Shown here in pieces: positions 1 through 9,236 of a DNA stretch of 29,820 nt; within the stretch, counting starts at the first letter, position 1, and each line of letters starts with the position of its first letter. The stretch lies in contig JAJDEH010000275.1 in assembly GCA_029259935.1 (NCBI GenBank), forward strand, positions 1 through 29,820, given 5' to 3'. A program made the position numbers and the translations under genes. This stretch comes from Planctomycetota bacterium (GTDB taxonomy: Bacteria > Planctomycetota > Planctomycetia > Pirellulales > Pirellulaceae). Below the pieces are notes generated by a model. That model was not told the DNA's origin, did not search any database, and saw only the letters and a program-made list of their open reading frames with translations.

Positions 1-342
1 GTTCCGGGCCGCATCGACAACCGCATGTCGCGCGGCTGTCATCAGTTAATTCGCGACGGTGCCAAATTGGTGCAGTCCATCGACGACGTGCTGGAGGAAC
101 TGGGACCGCTTGCCGAATCAACTACCGACACCGCCGGAAATGAAATTCGAAGCCCGGCCGAATTGCAACTCAACGACCAAGAAAGAGCGGTCTTGAATGC
201 GATCGGTTCCGAACCGTGCACCATCGACGAAGTGGCGTCGCAATGCGGCCTGCCGGTTCATCGCGTGTTGTCCACGATCAGCGTGCTGGAAATGCGGCGG
301 CTGATCCGCCGCCTTGATGGAAGCCAAGTGCTGCGGATTTAG
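1..342 (+). CDS. dprA: DNA-processing protein DprA, C-terminal part (5' end outside window)
   Basis: The reading frame is open from base 1, so the gene begins upstream and only the last 113 residues are visible. The first residues (VPGRIDNRMSRGCHQLIRDG) match the end of the Rossmann-like domain of DprA, where the family reads VPG.id...S.G.n.LI.dGA, followed by the usual 'A.lv.s.dDvLeEL'. After a short linker, residues about 56-113 form a winged-helix domain (DprA_WH type) with 'L...E..VL..I...P.tiDEva...gl....vls.ls.LEm..li.r..G'. By family knowledge DprA binds incoming single-stranded DNA and loads RecA during natural transformation, in the cytoplasm. An internal ATG at 25 is not the real start because homology extends before it. 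It ends 21 bp before the convergent membrane-protein gene. Confidence 0.93.
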   Translation, partial: VPGRIDNRMSRGCHQLIRDGAKLVQSIDDVLEELGPLAESTTDTAGNEIRSPAELQLNDQERAVLNAIGSEPCTIDEVASQCGLPVHRVLSTISVLEMRRLIRRLDGSQVLRI

Positions 343-363
343 ATCGGAATGGCGGCCGCCCGA

Positions 364-1041
364 CTAGCGCATCCGGCCGCGCAGAATCTCATCGACGCGT
401 AGTTTGTCGCTCACGAATAGAACGACCGAGGCTTCCGTATCACCACATTGAAGCGTGAGCATCGTTTTTCCGCTTGCGGTTCCCGGCGAGTCACCGTGAT
501 CGCTCCAACGCAAAGTCGCGATCTCGGACCAAGGCGTGAAGACGTAACCCTGGCTCACCACGCCGTGTTCACGCAGTTCGAAAATCCAGGCTCGAGCACC
601 GATCAGTAGACGAAAGGCGATCGGCGGAATGATCAAGGTGGGCGCGATGACGCCGGCACAAAAGATGATCAAGAAAACTCTTTCCTCCGCCAGCGACTGC
701 ATCCATGCGACCACCCACACCAGATTGGTGGCCAGCATTACCACAAGGATCAACGTATTCCAAATCCCCCAGCCACGCACATCGGGCGAGGCGGGTTGGT
801 ACACCAGTCCGCCAGCTCGACGCTCGGTGCGTCTGCGAAGCAGGCACAAGGCCAAGAGTAGCACGCCCATCGGGATGAATGAAACAAGCGTCGTTCCCCA
901 AAATTGGGCGTGTTGTTGTGGGTTCCAATGCCGAAGCAGCGGGGCCAACGAGGCGAAGAACGCCCCGGCGATGACGGTCGAAATGAGAACGGATCGCAGG
1001 CTGATATGGAAGGACGCAGTTTGCTCGGCTGATGTCGGCAT
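364..1041 (-). CDS. Four-helix membrane protein of unknown function
   Basis: The product is 225 aa. I see four hydrophobic stretches at about residues 15-37, 50-66, 92-114 and 123-146, followed by a soluble C-terminal domain of about 75 residues. That domain has the pattern 'I.ElREhGvvsqGyvFTPWSEIatLRWS', then a short beta-rich section. Such a 'front/back helices plus PWsEI' tail occurs in small bacterial membrane proteins of unknown function (DUF5673-like or PH-like tails); this is a resemblance, not a firm family call. The ATG at 1041 has a weak purine-rich AGGA close upstream. It is followed on the same strand, upstream, by the PQQ-propeller gene with a 93 bp gap, so it could be the second gene of that unit. 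Confidence 0.72.
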   Translation of the reverse strand: MPTSAEQTASFHISLRSVLISTVIAGAFFASLAPLLRHWNPQQHAQFWGTTLVSFIPMGVLLLALCLLRRRTERRAGGLVYQPASPDVRGWGIWNTLILVVMLATNLVWVVAWMQSLAEERVFLIIFCAGVIAPTLIIPPIAFRLLIGARAWIFELREHGVVSQGYVFTPWSEIATLRWSDHGDSPGTASGKTMLTLQCGDTEASVVLFVSDKLRVDEILRGRMR

Positions 1042-1134
1042 GATCCTGACGGCCTGATGTACCGATGGGACACGGTCGACCCCTTCAATCCTCCCTTGGC
1101 TAGGGGGAAAACCGGATTGTTCGTCGTGCCACTA

Positions 1135-2607
1135 CTACTGACCGCTACTGGCGCTCAGGTCATAACAGGCAATGCCTTGTTTTAAGCGAACATACATTTT
1201 CCCGTTGGCAATTGCCGGCGTGGTGCAGGCGACCGGACCGCTCTTGCCAATCTTGTCACGCCACAATCGTTCGGCCTGAGCCTGTCCCTCGGCGGTCTTT
1301 TCCAACTCGTCCATCTTGAGCATTTTGCGGAACGTCTGCTCGTCGGCGAGCAACCCGGTGGCGTCGACTTTGGCGTTCATCAGTTGCTGGAACTTATCAG
1401 CGGAAGCGGCGAAGGCGAGCACGCCTTCGAAGCCGTAGAACACTTTGCCGTCGGCGGCGATCAGCGAGGTATACCGCGGCCGATTCATGTCCAGGTTCGT
1501 CATCCATGCGGCCTTGCCGTCGCTAAGATTAACGCATGCCAAGCGGCGTTCGCCCTGGACATACACATGGTCGCCCACCACCACCGGGCTCGATCCCGAA
1601 TCGGCCGTGCGGTTGCAAGTCCATTGATGCTCGGCACCGCTGTCGGAAATCCGGAAGCAACGAAGTCCAGACTTGCGGCTAGAACCGTAAGTCAGCAGCA
1701 AATCGTCAACGACGATCGGAGTTGAATGGTTGGCCATCGAGTTGATTTCCCAGAGCTTGTCGCCGGTTTGCACGTCGATGCAGATTGTCTTGCCGCTGGC
1801 GATGTTGCAGATCGCCCGCGAACCTTTTTCGCTCTTCCACTCCACCGCGCTGGAATGCACTTGGCGGTCGGTATCTTCCGACGTTTGCCACAGGATTTTG
1901 CCGCTGTCAGCGTCCAGCCCAAACAGTTCGATCGCCAGAATGACGGCGACTCCGTCGATCACGGTGAACGACGATTGCAACATTTCATCGCGAAATTCAC
2001 CGGGCAACTTCTGCTCCCAAAGATCCTTGCCGGATGTGGCGTCGATGCAGCGAGCGAATCTTGCGGCACCCAAAACAAACACTTTGCCGTCGACGACGGC
2101 CGGCGATCCCGATTGCGAGAAACGCGTGTAAACGCTTTCGTTATCATTTCGCCAGATCAGCTTGCCGGTCGCCGCGTCGAGACAATACGTTGTTTCCACG
2201 AATTGAAAGAACTTGCTTTGAGCTTCTTCTTCATCACGTCGTTTGCGTTCGTAATCCTGATATTCTTCATCCGACATGCCGACCCGCTTCTCCGGGGGCA
2301 GCCAGGGAAACTTTCGTTCGGGGACCTTTTCTTTGCTGGTCTTGTTCTTCTGGTGCGTGAATACAAAGACGTGCCCATCGGCAACCACCGGACTCGACCA
2401 ACCGCCGCTCCGTCCCGCGCTGACCTCCTTGTCGGTAAGCCACAGCGGCTTCAAGCCGTCGGCGGGAAGCTGACTGATCAGCGGACGAGAATCGTCGGCG
2501 ACCCCGTTGCGTTGCGCGCCACGCCACTGGTTCCAGTCGGCGGCCACGGCAGCGGTACAAATCCATGCACAAAAGAATACGGTCACTGAGAAAACGATTC
2601 GCTTCAT
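1135..2607 (-). CDS. Secreted PQQ-binding-like beta-propeller protein
   Basis: The product is 490 aa. It starts with a signal peptide (MKRIVFSVTVFFCAWICTAA, ending near AVAA) and continues with DWNQWRGAQRNGVADDS, the 'W..wRGp.rnG' opening common to planctomycete PQQ-like proteins. Repeated blades follow, each with 'SPVV.dg.VfV......l.CldatTGk.lW' (for example 'YCLDAATGKLIWRND', 'RCIDATSGKDLWEQ', 'FGLDADSGKILWQ', 'ICIDVQTGDKLWE'), which is the tryptophan-docking motif of PQQ/BamB-like propellers. A charged insertion (about residues 85-130, rich in K, E, R) interrupts the first blades. The family includes dehydrogenases and structural BamB-like proteins; many planctomycete members lack enzyme evidence, so no substrate is assigned. 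Expected location is the periplasm. The gene is isolated from obvious partners. Confidence 0.9.
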   Translation of the reverse strand: MKRIVFSVTVFFCAWICTAAVAADWNQWRGAQRNGVADDSRPLISQLPADGLKPLWLTDKEVSAGRSGGWSSPVVADGHVFVFTHQKNKTSKEKVPERKFPWLPPEKRVGMSDEEYQDYERKRRDEEEAQSKFFQFVETTYCLDAATGKLIWRNDNESVYTRFSQSGSPAVVDGKVFVLGAARFARCIDATSGKDLWEQKLPGEFRDEMLQSSFTVIDGVAVILAIELFGLDADSGKILWQTSEDTDRQVHSSAVEWKSEKGSRAICNIASGKTICIDVQTGDKLWEINSMANHSTPIVVDDLLLTYGSSRKSGLRCFRISDSGAEHQWTCNRTADSGSSPVVVGDHVYVQGERRLACVNLSDGKAAWMTNLDMNRPRYTSLIAADGKVFYGFEGVLAFAASADKFQQLMNAKVDATGLLADEQTFRKMLKMDELEKTAEGQAQAERLWRDKIGKSGPVACTTPAIANGKMYVRLKQGIACYDLSASSGQ

Positions 2608-3196
2608 GTTTTCAGTCCACTAACAAGGAATTGATCTTGTGCCCCTCAACGACTGCCTACGCTCATTTTATACGGTCCGATGAGGCAGGTCTACTCTTCG
2701 CGAATTCCCACGGCGGCGTCTCGCACCGTTCGGTCCAAGCGGGGCAATCGCGGTTTTGTAACATACGCCAATGCCGGCAATCTTCGTCAAAGAACTCCCG
2801 ACGCAAAACGAATCAAAGCCCAGCGAATTCCACGTAAGCTGTTGGTCCCAAGCGGGCTTGCGGCAAGTCGCATATAATGAACGTATGCCTGAGGGCAGAG
2901 CATTCACGCTACTGCAACACGGGCAGTTGCGCAAACATTTTGCAAGCATTCAATTACGAGGCGCGAATGCTATGCGCCGAGCGAAGACTCGCGTGAATTT
3001 TGGTCGTTCCAGCCGCTGCGTCATGCAAAAATTCCGCAGCTTGAAAACGACGCATGGAGCCACTGGCCCCACGGATTCAGCGTGGCCATTGCGGGCGGCG
3101 GCTTTCGAGGCGGGCATGTCCTCTGCCCCTAACCCAACTTTCCCATTAAATGTCGGAAGCACCGTGTTTTCAGGGGTGGCGAGCGTGAAGTCGTCA
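2608..3196. other. Non-coding stretch of about 590 bp beside an IS remnant
   Basis: No reading frame here has recognisable protein content or a convincing ribosome-binding site. The part nearest 3197 probably includes the outer end of the truncated insertion sequence, because the transposase stop codon is at 3197, but I could not identify a terminal inverted repeat. The remainder may be decayed sequence. It also has to contain the promoter of the PQQ-propeller gene near 2608-2700. Confidence 0.5.
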
Positions 3197-3748
3197 CTAC
3201 ATTTCAGTTTGGTTTATTTTCGGCAGCCGGAGTTTGAGGTGATCGAGGAGAATCTGTTGGTGGTCGGTTGGCTTGGAGAGGCAACGTTTGCGAATGTCGA
3301 TGCCGCTACGAGTTGGCATAATGACGTCGAGCATTCTTAGCTCCGCCAACTCATCCAGAACTCGCCGTGGCTCGCTACCAAGACCTGCCCGATCACACAT
3401 CTGGCCAAGCGTCTTCCATAACACGTAAGCCAGAAAACAGACGAAGATGTGAGCCAAAACGCGATCCTCCTTCTGATGCCAAATCGGACGGATCTTGAGT
3501 TCTCTCTTGTGAATGCGAAAGGCGGCTTCCGCCTCGGTCAGTTGGATGTACGCCTTCCACAACTCTTCATCACTCCAGTCCGTTACATTGCTGCGAAGCA
3601 AGTAACAGCCCGCACTCAACGTCGCCCAGTCGCGAGCCGCTTCAACTTTCTTCCACGCAATGCGAGCATGGCCATCTTTGGATTTCTTGACGGTCACCTC
3701 GAACAACCTGGCCGCCCGCGTATTCTTGCCCAGCAGTCGACGGCACCA
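3197..3748 (-). pseudogene. 3' remnant of an IS1634-type transposase
   Basis: About 184 codons remain of a family whose members are usually around 500 residues or more. The visible part is the C-terminal end of the DDE transposase: 'RRLLGKNTRAARLFEV', then 'GCYLLRSNVTDWSDEELW', 'YIQLTEAEAAFRIHKREL', 'RPIWHQKEDRVLAHIFVCF' and 'LAYVLWKTLGQ'. The segment YIQLTEAE.AFR holds the glutamate of the DDE triad in this family. The frame is open upstream of the first start-like codon (TTG at 3706), and homology-like sequence continues to about 3748, after which the isomerase stop codon lies only about 22 bp away. The first DDE aspartates and the N-terminal half are missing, so the element cannot be active by itself. 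Confidence 0.85.
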
Positions 3749-3770
3749 GCTAACGCTGGAAGCTTGCCGT

Positions 3771-4745
3771 CTACACGTCGCAAGTCTGAGCTGCGTGCCG
3801 CAGCGCGGCGACGGGGTCGTCCCAAGTGGGCAGAAACTCCTGAGCGACGTACCCTTCGAACCCGGTCGCCAGAATTGCCTTCATGACCGCCGGATAATTA
3901 AGCTCTTGCGTCTCGTCGAGTTCCCCGCGGCCCGGCACTCCCGCCGTGTGATAGTGGGCGATGTAATCCTTGTACTGTCCAATCCGGCGGATCACGTCGC
4001 CGTTCATGATTTGAACATGATAGATGTCGAACAGGAGTTTCATGCGCGGCGAACCGACTTGCTCGATCATGCGGACACAATGATCGACGTCGTCGCCAAA
4101 ATAACCAGGGTGGCCTTTCATCGGGTGAGAGTCATCGCGCGAGTTGAGATGTTCCAGGCAAAGGTTCACCTTCTTGTTTTCCGCGTGCTTGATGACCTTC
4201 TTCCAGCCATCGACGCAGTGCTTGGTCATCTGCTGGTCGTCGAGGCCGTCGACCCGCATGCCCGTAAACGTAATCACGTTTTTATAGCCAGCCTCGGCCG
4301 CGAGGTCGATTCGCTGGCGAAGGATCTTGGCACATTCGTCGTGATACGTGGGATCGCACATTCCGCGTTTAAACCCGTGGCTGCTCACCAGCGACACATC
4401 CAATCCCATCTCTTTCAACATGGGATAGTGTTTAGGGTCGCAGCCTTCCATTGCCACCAATCCGATTTCTTTGCAGTGTTTCGCCAATTCCTCCACCGGC
4501 ATGGGCTTAAAACACCAAGCCATCACCGACTGTCGAATTCGGCCGTTGACGACTTTACCGTCATTGCCTTGCGGATCGTCGGAAGCGGTTTTATCGGCAC
4601 AGGCGGTGCCCGGAGTTGCCGTAAGCGCCAACGCGGCTCCCGCGACGGTTGCACCAGTAGCAAGACGCATCGCTTGTCGTCGAGTGACCCGGGCGGGAGC
4701 CGTTGAACTGTCCTGGCCCGAAGCGGATGGTTGTGGTTCGCTCAT
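3771..4745 (-). CDS. Tat-exported hydroxypyruvate-isomerase-like TIM-barrel protein
   Basis: The product is 324 aa from the ATG at 4745; an in-frame TTG at 4808 would add 21 residues that resemble neither a signal peptide nor the family, so I prefer 4745. Residues about 20-50 are a twin-arginine leader (TRRQAMRLATGATVAGAALA, then a small-residue cleavage region). The rest is an AP endonuclease 2-type TIM barrel. 'GELDETQELNYPAVMKAI' and 'GYVAQEFLPTWDDP' are typical of the hydroxypyruvate isomerase (Hyi) branch. Likely metal or catalytic residues are E198 (CLEHLN), D240 and H243 (LLFDIYH), H266 and E303 (AQEF). Substrate is not settled by sequence; planctomycetes have many paralogues. An IS remnant lies directly downstream. 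Confidence 0.9.
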   Translation of the reverse strand: MSEPQPSASGQDSSTAPARVTRRQAMRLATGATVAGAALALTATPGTACADKTASDDPQGNDGKVVNGRIRQSVMAWCFKPMPVEELAKHCKEIGLVAMEGCDPKHYPMLKEMGLDVSLVSSHGFKRGMCDPTYHDECAKILRQRIDLAAEAGYKNVITFTGMRVDGLDDQQMTKHCVDGWKKVIKHAENKKVNLCLEHLNSRDDSHPMKGHPGYFGDDVDHCVRMIEQVGSPRMKLLFDIYHVQIMNGDVIRRIGQYKDYIAHYHTAGVPGRGELDETQELNYPAVMKAILATGFEGYVAQEFLPTWDDPVAALRHAAQTCDV

Positions 4746-4948
4746 GAGTCTGCTTCGCCTGAAAGGTTGGGTGAACGCGAGAGTGGGGAAAACAGCGATT
4801 GTAATCAACGGACGGTGAGCGGGGCAAATCCATGAGACCTGTCAGTTCGTTTGTAAGAGCCGTGTCGCCGCGCGGCAAGATGCTGCCAAATGGCAACTTC
4901 TGGTTCTGACAAATCTCGTCCCTCGGTGTATCTGTGAGCTATGTTTGT

Positions 4949-4961
4949 CCAGACGGTCTGG
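4949..4961. promoter_or_regulatory. Perfect 6-1-6 palindrome, candidate operator
   Basis: CCAGAC-G-GTCTGG is a perfect inverted repeat in the 282-bp divergent space between the isomerase start (4745, -) and tadA (5028, +). It is 66 bp upstream of the tadA start codon. The position and symmetry fit a dimeric regulator site, but short palindromes occur by chance and no regulator gene is adjacent. Confidence 0.25.
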
Positions 4962-5027
4962 TAGGAAAAACCGGAAAACTCCCCAGACAACACGATTTCC
5001 CCTCCTTCGACGAAGATACCAAAATCG

Positions 5028-6347
5028 ATGAAAACAATGCCGCAAATCCGTTCGCCGGAAGCGAGTAAGCAACAGGAATTCGAGAACCTGAAGCGGAAAA
5101 TTCACGGCAAGCTCGTTGACAAATTGGACCTGACCAAGGTCGGCGAACTGGAAGGCGACGTCTTGCGGCGCGAGATTCGCTTGGTCGTCGAGCATTTGTG
5201 CGACACCGAAGAGACGTATCTCAACCGCAACGAACGCGACCGGCTGATCGAGGAAGTGCTGGACGAGACGTTCGGTTTGGGACCGCTGGAGTTGCTGCTC
5301 AAAGATCCCACGATCAGCGATATCTTGATCAACGGCCCCAAGAGCATCTACTGCGAACGTCGCGGAAAGATGGAAAAGACGAACGTCGAGTTTCGCGACA
5401 ACAACCACCTGTTGCAGATCATCGACCGCATTGTCTCCAAGGTGGGGCGGCGTGTTGATGAAGTCTGTCCCATGGTCGATGCCCGTTTGGCCGATGGCTC
5501 GCGTGTGAACGCGATCATTCCGCCGTTGGCACTAGACGGGGCGGCGGTTTCGATTCGGCGCTTCGGTGCCAACCCGCTCAAGCTAGAAGATCTGCTCAAC
5601 TACAAAGCCTTCACGCCCGAAATGGTGATGCTGTTGGAAGGGGCGATGAAGGCCCGGCTCAACGTCGTCATTTCCGGCGGTACCGGTTCGGGAAAAACCA
5701 CGCTGTTGAACACGCTTTCGAGCTTCATCTCGAACAAAGACCGCATTGTGACCATCGAGGACGCGGCGGAACTTCAATTACAACAAGATCACGTCGTCCG
5801 CCTGGAAACCCGTCCTCCCAACATCGAAGGCAAGGGTGCCATCACGGCGACCGACCTGGTCAAAAACGCCCTGCGTATGCGGCCCGAACGGATCATCATC
5901 GGCGAGTGCCGTGGGGCTGAAACACTGGACATGCTGCAAGCGATGAATACGGGCCACGATGGATCGCTCACCACGACGCATGCCAACTCGCCCCGCGACG
6001 CCATTGCCCGTATCGAGACCATGATCATGATGTCCGGGTTTGAATTGCCGATCAAAGCGATGCGTCAACAGATATCCAGCGCGGTACACCTAATTGTTCA
6101 AGCCAACCGCTTACAAGGCGGACCGCGAAAAGTCACGCACGTCACCGAAGTCGTCGGCATGGAGCAAGACACGGTGATCATGCAGGACATTTATCTTTAT
6201 GAGCAGGACGGGATCGATGAAAACGGCCGTGCGAAAGGCCGTTTCATGGCGACCGGCGTGCGGCCAACGTTCATGGACCATATGGAGTCCGCCGGCGTAC
6301 GGTTGCCCGCGAGCGCTTTCCGGCAACGGGTCATGATGGTGGACTAG
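5028..6347 (+). CDS. tadA: Tad/Flp pilus assembly ATPase TadA (CpaF family)
   Basis: The product is 439 aa, the usual size for CpaF/TadA. It is a cytoplasmic secretion ATPase that drives assembly or retraction of Flp-type pili by ATP hydrolysis, working against the TadB/TadC inner-membrane proteins. Visible motifs are the N-terminal domain with '[12 protein letters not shown]' (about 93-104), Walker A GGTGSGKT (217-224), an Asp box '[10 protein letters not shown]' (242-251), Walker B 'RIIIGECRG' (288-296) and a His box '[13 protein letters not shown]' (309-321). All are intact. Start ATG at 5028 lacks a strong Shine-Dalgarno; an in-frame ATG at 5037 is an alternative. tadB follows after 57 bp, so co-transcription is likely. 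Confidence 0.96.
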   Translation: MKTMPQIRSPEASKQQEFENLKRKIHGKLVDKLDLTKVGELEGDVLRREIRLVVEHLCDTEETYLNRNERDRLIEEVLDETFGLGPLELLLKDPTISDILINGPKSIYCERRGKMEKTNVEFRDNNHLLQIIDRIVSKVGRRVDEVCPMVDARLADGSRVNAIIPPLALDGAAVSIRRFGANPLKLEDLLNYKAFTPEMVMLLEGAMKARLNVVISGGTGSGKTTLLNTLSSFISNKDRIVTIEDAAELQLQQDHVVRLETRPPNIEGKGAITATDLVKNALRMRPERIIIGECRGAETLDMLQAMNTGHDGSLTTTHANSPRDAIARIETMIMMSGFELPIKAMRQQISSAVHLIVQANRLQGGPRKVTHVTEVVGMEQDTVIMQDIYLYEQDGIDENGRAKGRFMATGVRPTFMDHMESAGVRLPASAFRQRVMMVD

Positions 6348-6404
6348 TCGCGGTTCCCGGCGACTGAATTTACATGGCTTCTATTTCAACCTAAGAACAA
6401 TCCA

Positions 6405-7376
6405 ATGTTTGTAGTTTTTGTCTGCATCGCCGCGTTTGTTTCAGTCGCCGCACTCGTAGGCGGAGTCGCGCTCCTTGTGCGCAGCAACGAGCCGAGTGCC
6501 GCCGAAGACCGTTTGCAGATGCTGACCGGCAAGGGGCCGGGACGTTCGGGACGCGAGGGCGACGGAGGACAGTCAGAACTGCTGGCCGGTGCGCTCGACG
6601 ACATGCCCGGCGCGGTCGAGACCTTCGTCGCGAAATTTCTCAATTTACGTTTGTTCATCGAGCAGGCGGGTTCCAAGATGGAACCGACCAGGTTTCTGAT
6701 GATTTGCGGCGGACTGGCCGTGGGCAGCGCCGTGGTGTGGCTGCTGACCGGAATCTATATGGGAGCGGCTCCCTTGGTCGGCCTCGTCTTTGGTGCAATT
6801 CCCTTTCCTATTTTGTTCTTTCAACGCAAGCGGCGACTGGGTGCCTTTGCCAAACAACTGCCCGAAGCCCTGGAGTTGATCTCCCGCGCACTGCGAGCCG
6901 GCCACAGTTTGGCGGCCGGCTTGAACTTGGTAGCCGAAGAGATGAAAGACCCGATTAAGAGCGAATTCGTGCGGGTCTACGAAGAACAGAACTTTGGCAT
7001 TCCGCTGGAAGACGCGCTGGAAGAAATGGTCGACCGGGTCCCCAACCTCGACCTGCGATTCTTCGTGACCGCGATCATCCTGCAACGGCAGACGGGTGGC
7101 GATTTGGCTGAGATCCTCGACAAGATCGGTGCCCTGGTCCGCGAACGATTCAAGATCTGGGGCCAAGTTCAAGCGTTAACCGGCGAAGGCCGCTTATCCG
7201 GAATCGTGTTGTTGTCCTTGCCGCCAGTCCTGGCCGTCGTGGTGTACCGGTTGAATCCAAGCTACGTCATGATGCTGTTCGAGGATCCCTTGGGCCAGAA
7301 GATGCTGGCCGGAGCGGTTGTGATGCAGATCCTCGGCGCGCTCGTCATTCGCAAAATCGTTAACATCAAGGTGTAA
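6405..7376 (+). CDS. tadB: Tad inner-membrane platform protein TadB (type II secretion F domain)
   Basis: The product is 323 aa. It has an N-terminal membrane segment (about 2-24), a short linker rich in Gly, Ser and acidic residues, two hydrophobic segments at about 100-140, the cytoplasmic T2SSF domain (about 150-275) and further hydrophobic helices near 265-320. The T2SSF core reads 'LPEALELISRALRAGHSLAAGLNLVAEEMKDPI..EF.RVYEEQNFGIPLEDALEEM..RVPNLDLRFF..AI.LQRQTGGDLAEILD', the classic TadB signature. Together with TadC it forms the inner-membrane base that TadA acts on. It ends 2 bp before the tadC start, which indicates translational coupling. Confidence 0.95.
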   Translation: MFVVFVCIAAFVSVAALVGGVALLVRSNEPSAAEDRLQMLTGKGPGRSGREGDGGQSELLAGALDDMPGAVETFVAKFLNLRLFIEQAGSKMEPTRFLMICGGLAVGSAVVWLLTGIYMGAAPLVGLVFGAIPFPILFFQRKRRLGAFAKQLPEALELISRALRAGHSLAAGLNLVAEEMKDPIKSEFVRVYEEQNFGIPLEDALEEMVDRVPNLDLRFFVTAIILQRQTGGDLAEILDKIGALVRERFKIWGQVQALTGEGRLSGIVLLSLPPVLAVVVYRLNPSYVMMLFEDPLGQKMLAGAVVMQILGALVIRKIVNIKV

Positions 7377-7378
7377 TC

Positions 7379-8356
7379 GTGGTCGCACTATTTGCCGAAG
7401 GTTTCAGCATCGTCACTATCCTTCCCTATGCGGCTTTTGGGCTCTTTGCCGCCATGGCTTGGTTGGTGCTGGAGTGGTTCTCGTCGCGCAAATCGCGCAG
7501 CGATGAACGATTGGAAGAAATACGTGATCCCGCGGCGCGTGCCCGTCGCGAAGACGGCCGGTCAGGCGCCGCCGATACCATGACTTCCCTTTTGGAAAGG
7601 GCGACGCCCGCGCTGGCGAAACCGCTACGGCCCAAGACCGAGAAGGAAGTAGGGAAACTGAAAGCCCGGCTCGCCCACGCGGGCTTCCGTCATGAAGGCT
7701 CTCAGACCATCTTCCTGGGGCTCAAGTTTTCGGGGCTGATGCTGGGACTTTTTCTGGGCGGAGGTTCCTTCCTGTTAGACCCCACTTTCACCATGGTCAG
7801 TCTTTCCAAGATCGTCGCCTTTGTCGGCGGTCTGTTTTACTTGCCGGACCTTTTGGTGTGGTTCATTGGAAGCAAGCGGAAAGAAGCAATTTTCCTGGGG
7901 CTTCCGGACGCCTTGGACCTGATGGTGGTTTGTGTGGAAGCCGGCCTGGGGCTTGATCAGGCTCTGCGAAAAGTAGCCGAGGAAATGAAGAAGTCGTATC
8001 GCGTGATCGCGGAAGAGTTCGGCATTTGCAACATGCAGTTGCAGATGGGCCGCCCCCGCTCGGAAGTGCTACACGAACTGGGCCAACGGAGTGGTGTGGA
8101 CGACCTGCGCGCGCTGGCGTCGATCATCATTCAGGCCGACAAGTTTGGATCGAGTATCGCGCAAGCCCTGCGGGTGCAAAGCGAATCGATGCGTACCCGG
8201 CGCCGGCAACTGGCCGAAGAGCGGGCGGCCAAAACCGCCGTCAAGCTGATCTTCCCTCTGGTTTTGTTCATCTTTCCTGGCATTTTCGTCATTCTCGTTG
8301 GCCCCGCTGCAATCACCATGGTCAACGAAATGCTGCCAGCCATGGGTAATCGCTAG
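7379..8356 (+). CDS. tadC: Tad inner-membrane platform protein TadC (type II secretion F domain)
   Basis: The product is 325 aa. It starts with GTG at 7379, only 2 bp after the tadB stop, which supports this start through coupling. Membrane segments are at about 12-30, 115-135, 140-160 and the C-terminus (about 290-320). The T2SSF core is 'LPDALDLMVVCVEAGLGLDQAL.KVAEEM..SYRVIAEEFGICNMQLQMGRPRSEVLHELGQRSGVDDLRALASIIIQADKFGSSIAQALRVQ', typical of TadC. By family knowledge it pairs with TadB as the inner-membrane platform. The next gene starts 137 bp downstream. Confidence 0.95.
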   Translation: MVALFAEGFSIVTILPYAAFGLFAAMAWLVLEWFSSRKSRSDERLEEIRDPAARARREDGRSGAADTMTSLLERATPALAKPLRPKTEKEVGKLKARLAHAGFRHEGSQTIFLGLKFSGLMLGLFLGGGSFLLDPTFTMVSLSKIVAFVGGLFYLPDLLVWFIGSKRKEAIFLGLPDALDLMVVCVEAGLGLDQALRKVAEEMKKSYRVIAEEFGICNMQLQMGRPRSEVLHELGQRSGVDDLRALASIIIQADKFGSSIAQALRVQSESMRTRRRQLAEERAAKTAVKLIFPLVLFIFPGIFVILVGPAAITMVNEMLPAMGNR

Positions 8357-8493
8357 CTGAATCCGGCGGATTCTTAATTCCATCCTCATTGGGACCGGAG
8401 ACGACCGCGCGCGCCGACCGATATCAAGGACGAGAGACAGACTTACCAGATGCCCGAAACCGGGCACTTCCGCCCAGCTTGGAGGCGAACCTC

Positions 8494-9066
8494 ATGCGGC
8501 GCGTTCATTTAATATTGTGTTTGACGTTTGTTCTGACGACGGTCGCGGGCACCTGCCGCGCGGAAGGCCCCAATTGGTGGCACAGCTTTTGGGGGCGAGT
8601 GAAGGTCGACTTCCATCGCAACAATGCCTTTCCCGAACCATTCCGGTATCACGACCGGCAGATTGTACGGACAGCCTACGATCCCTACATTGCTCGGGGT
8701 TGGCAAATTGAGAATACACTCTCTCATTTCGATTTCGATGCCGAATCAGGCGAACTAACGGCTGGCGGACAAGCCAAGATTCTATGGATTGCCACCCAAG
8801 CTCCGCCCCAGCGGCGCACCATTTTTGTATTGCGTGGGTCGACGTTGGATGCCACCGAAGGCCGAGTGGATCGCGTCCAACAAGCGGTCGCGTCGATGCT
8901 GCCGGCAAGTGCGATGCCCGCCGTCGTCCGCAGCGATATCGGCCCCGGTGGACTTAATGCCAAGGGCTACTACGTGAACGAAATGTGGACCAAGAATAAG
9001 GCCGCCGTGCCATCGCCCGTACTGTCAGCGGCTTCGGCCAGCAGCAGCGGTGGTGGTGGTAACTAG
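8494..9066 (+). CDS. Secreted protein of unknown function in the tad cluster
   Basis: The product is 190 aa from the ATG at 8494, chosen because GGAGG lies at 8481-8485 and the translation then opens with a clean signal peptide (MRRVHLILCLTFVLTTVAG, cleavage near CRA). The open frame begins upstream at 8389, but that extension is Arg-rich and not leader-like. The mature part has many aromatic residues ('NWWHSFWGRVKVDFHRNNAFPEPFRY'), then 'FDFDAESGELTAGGQAKI' and 'IFVLRG.TLDATEGRVDRVQQAV'. That order faintly recalls an OmpA/peptidoglycan-associated domain (FDFDS.eLt..G...L; V.GhtD..g...R...V), but the identity is weak. It ends in a Ser/Gly-rich tail. Its place between tadC and the TadD-like gene suggests an envelope accessory of the same system; this is inference. 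Confidence 0.8.
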   Translation: MRRVHLILCLTFVLTTVAGTCRAEGPNWWHSFWGRVKVDFHRNNAFPEPFRYHDRQIVRTAYDPYIARGWQIENTLSHFDFDAESGELTAGGQAKILWIATQAPPQRRTIFVLRGSTLDATEGRVDRVQQAVASMLPASAMPAVVRSDIGPGGLNAKGYYVNEMWTKNKAAVPSPVLSAASASSSGGGGN

Positions 9067-9236
9067 CACCCCCATACTAGCAGCAGTAAGATTTGTCTGT
9101 ATTCGCCAAATTACCTTCAGGGGTTGGTGAATCCGCGACGATGTTTGTTTTGAGGCTCTGCATAAGAAGCCGCCGGAACCGCGACGGATGACGGTTCAGT
9201 CGAGTGACGATAGCCACCCCTATATGGAGATACAGG

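Noticed and set aside
1726..2589. A 287-codon open frame on the + strand
   Set aside because: It is antisense to the PQQ-propeller gene, whose repeats and signal peptide are clear.
2771..3340. A 189-codon open frame on the + strand in the gap before the IS remnant
   Set aside because: It has no ribosome-binding site or recognisable motif and its last third is antisense to the transposase remnant.
3845..3870. TTCGAACCCGG, which resembles a tRNA T-arm
   Set aside because: It lies within the isomerase coding sequence, and no acceptor stem or anticodon arm can be drawn around it.
3660..4706. A 348-codon open frame on the + strand
   Set aside because: It lies antisense to the well-supported Tat-exported isomerase gene; its translation is His/Arg/Val-rich without family motifs.
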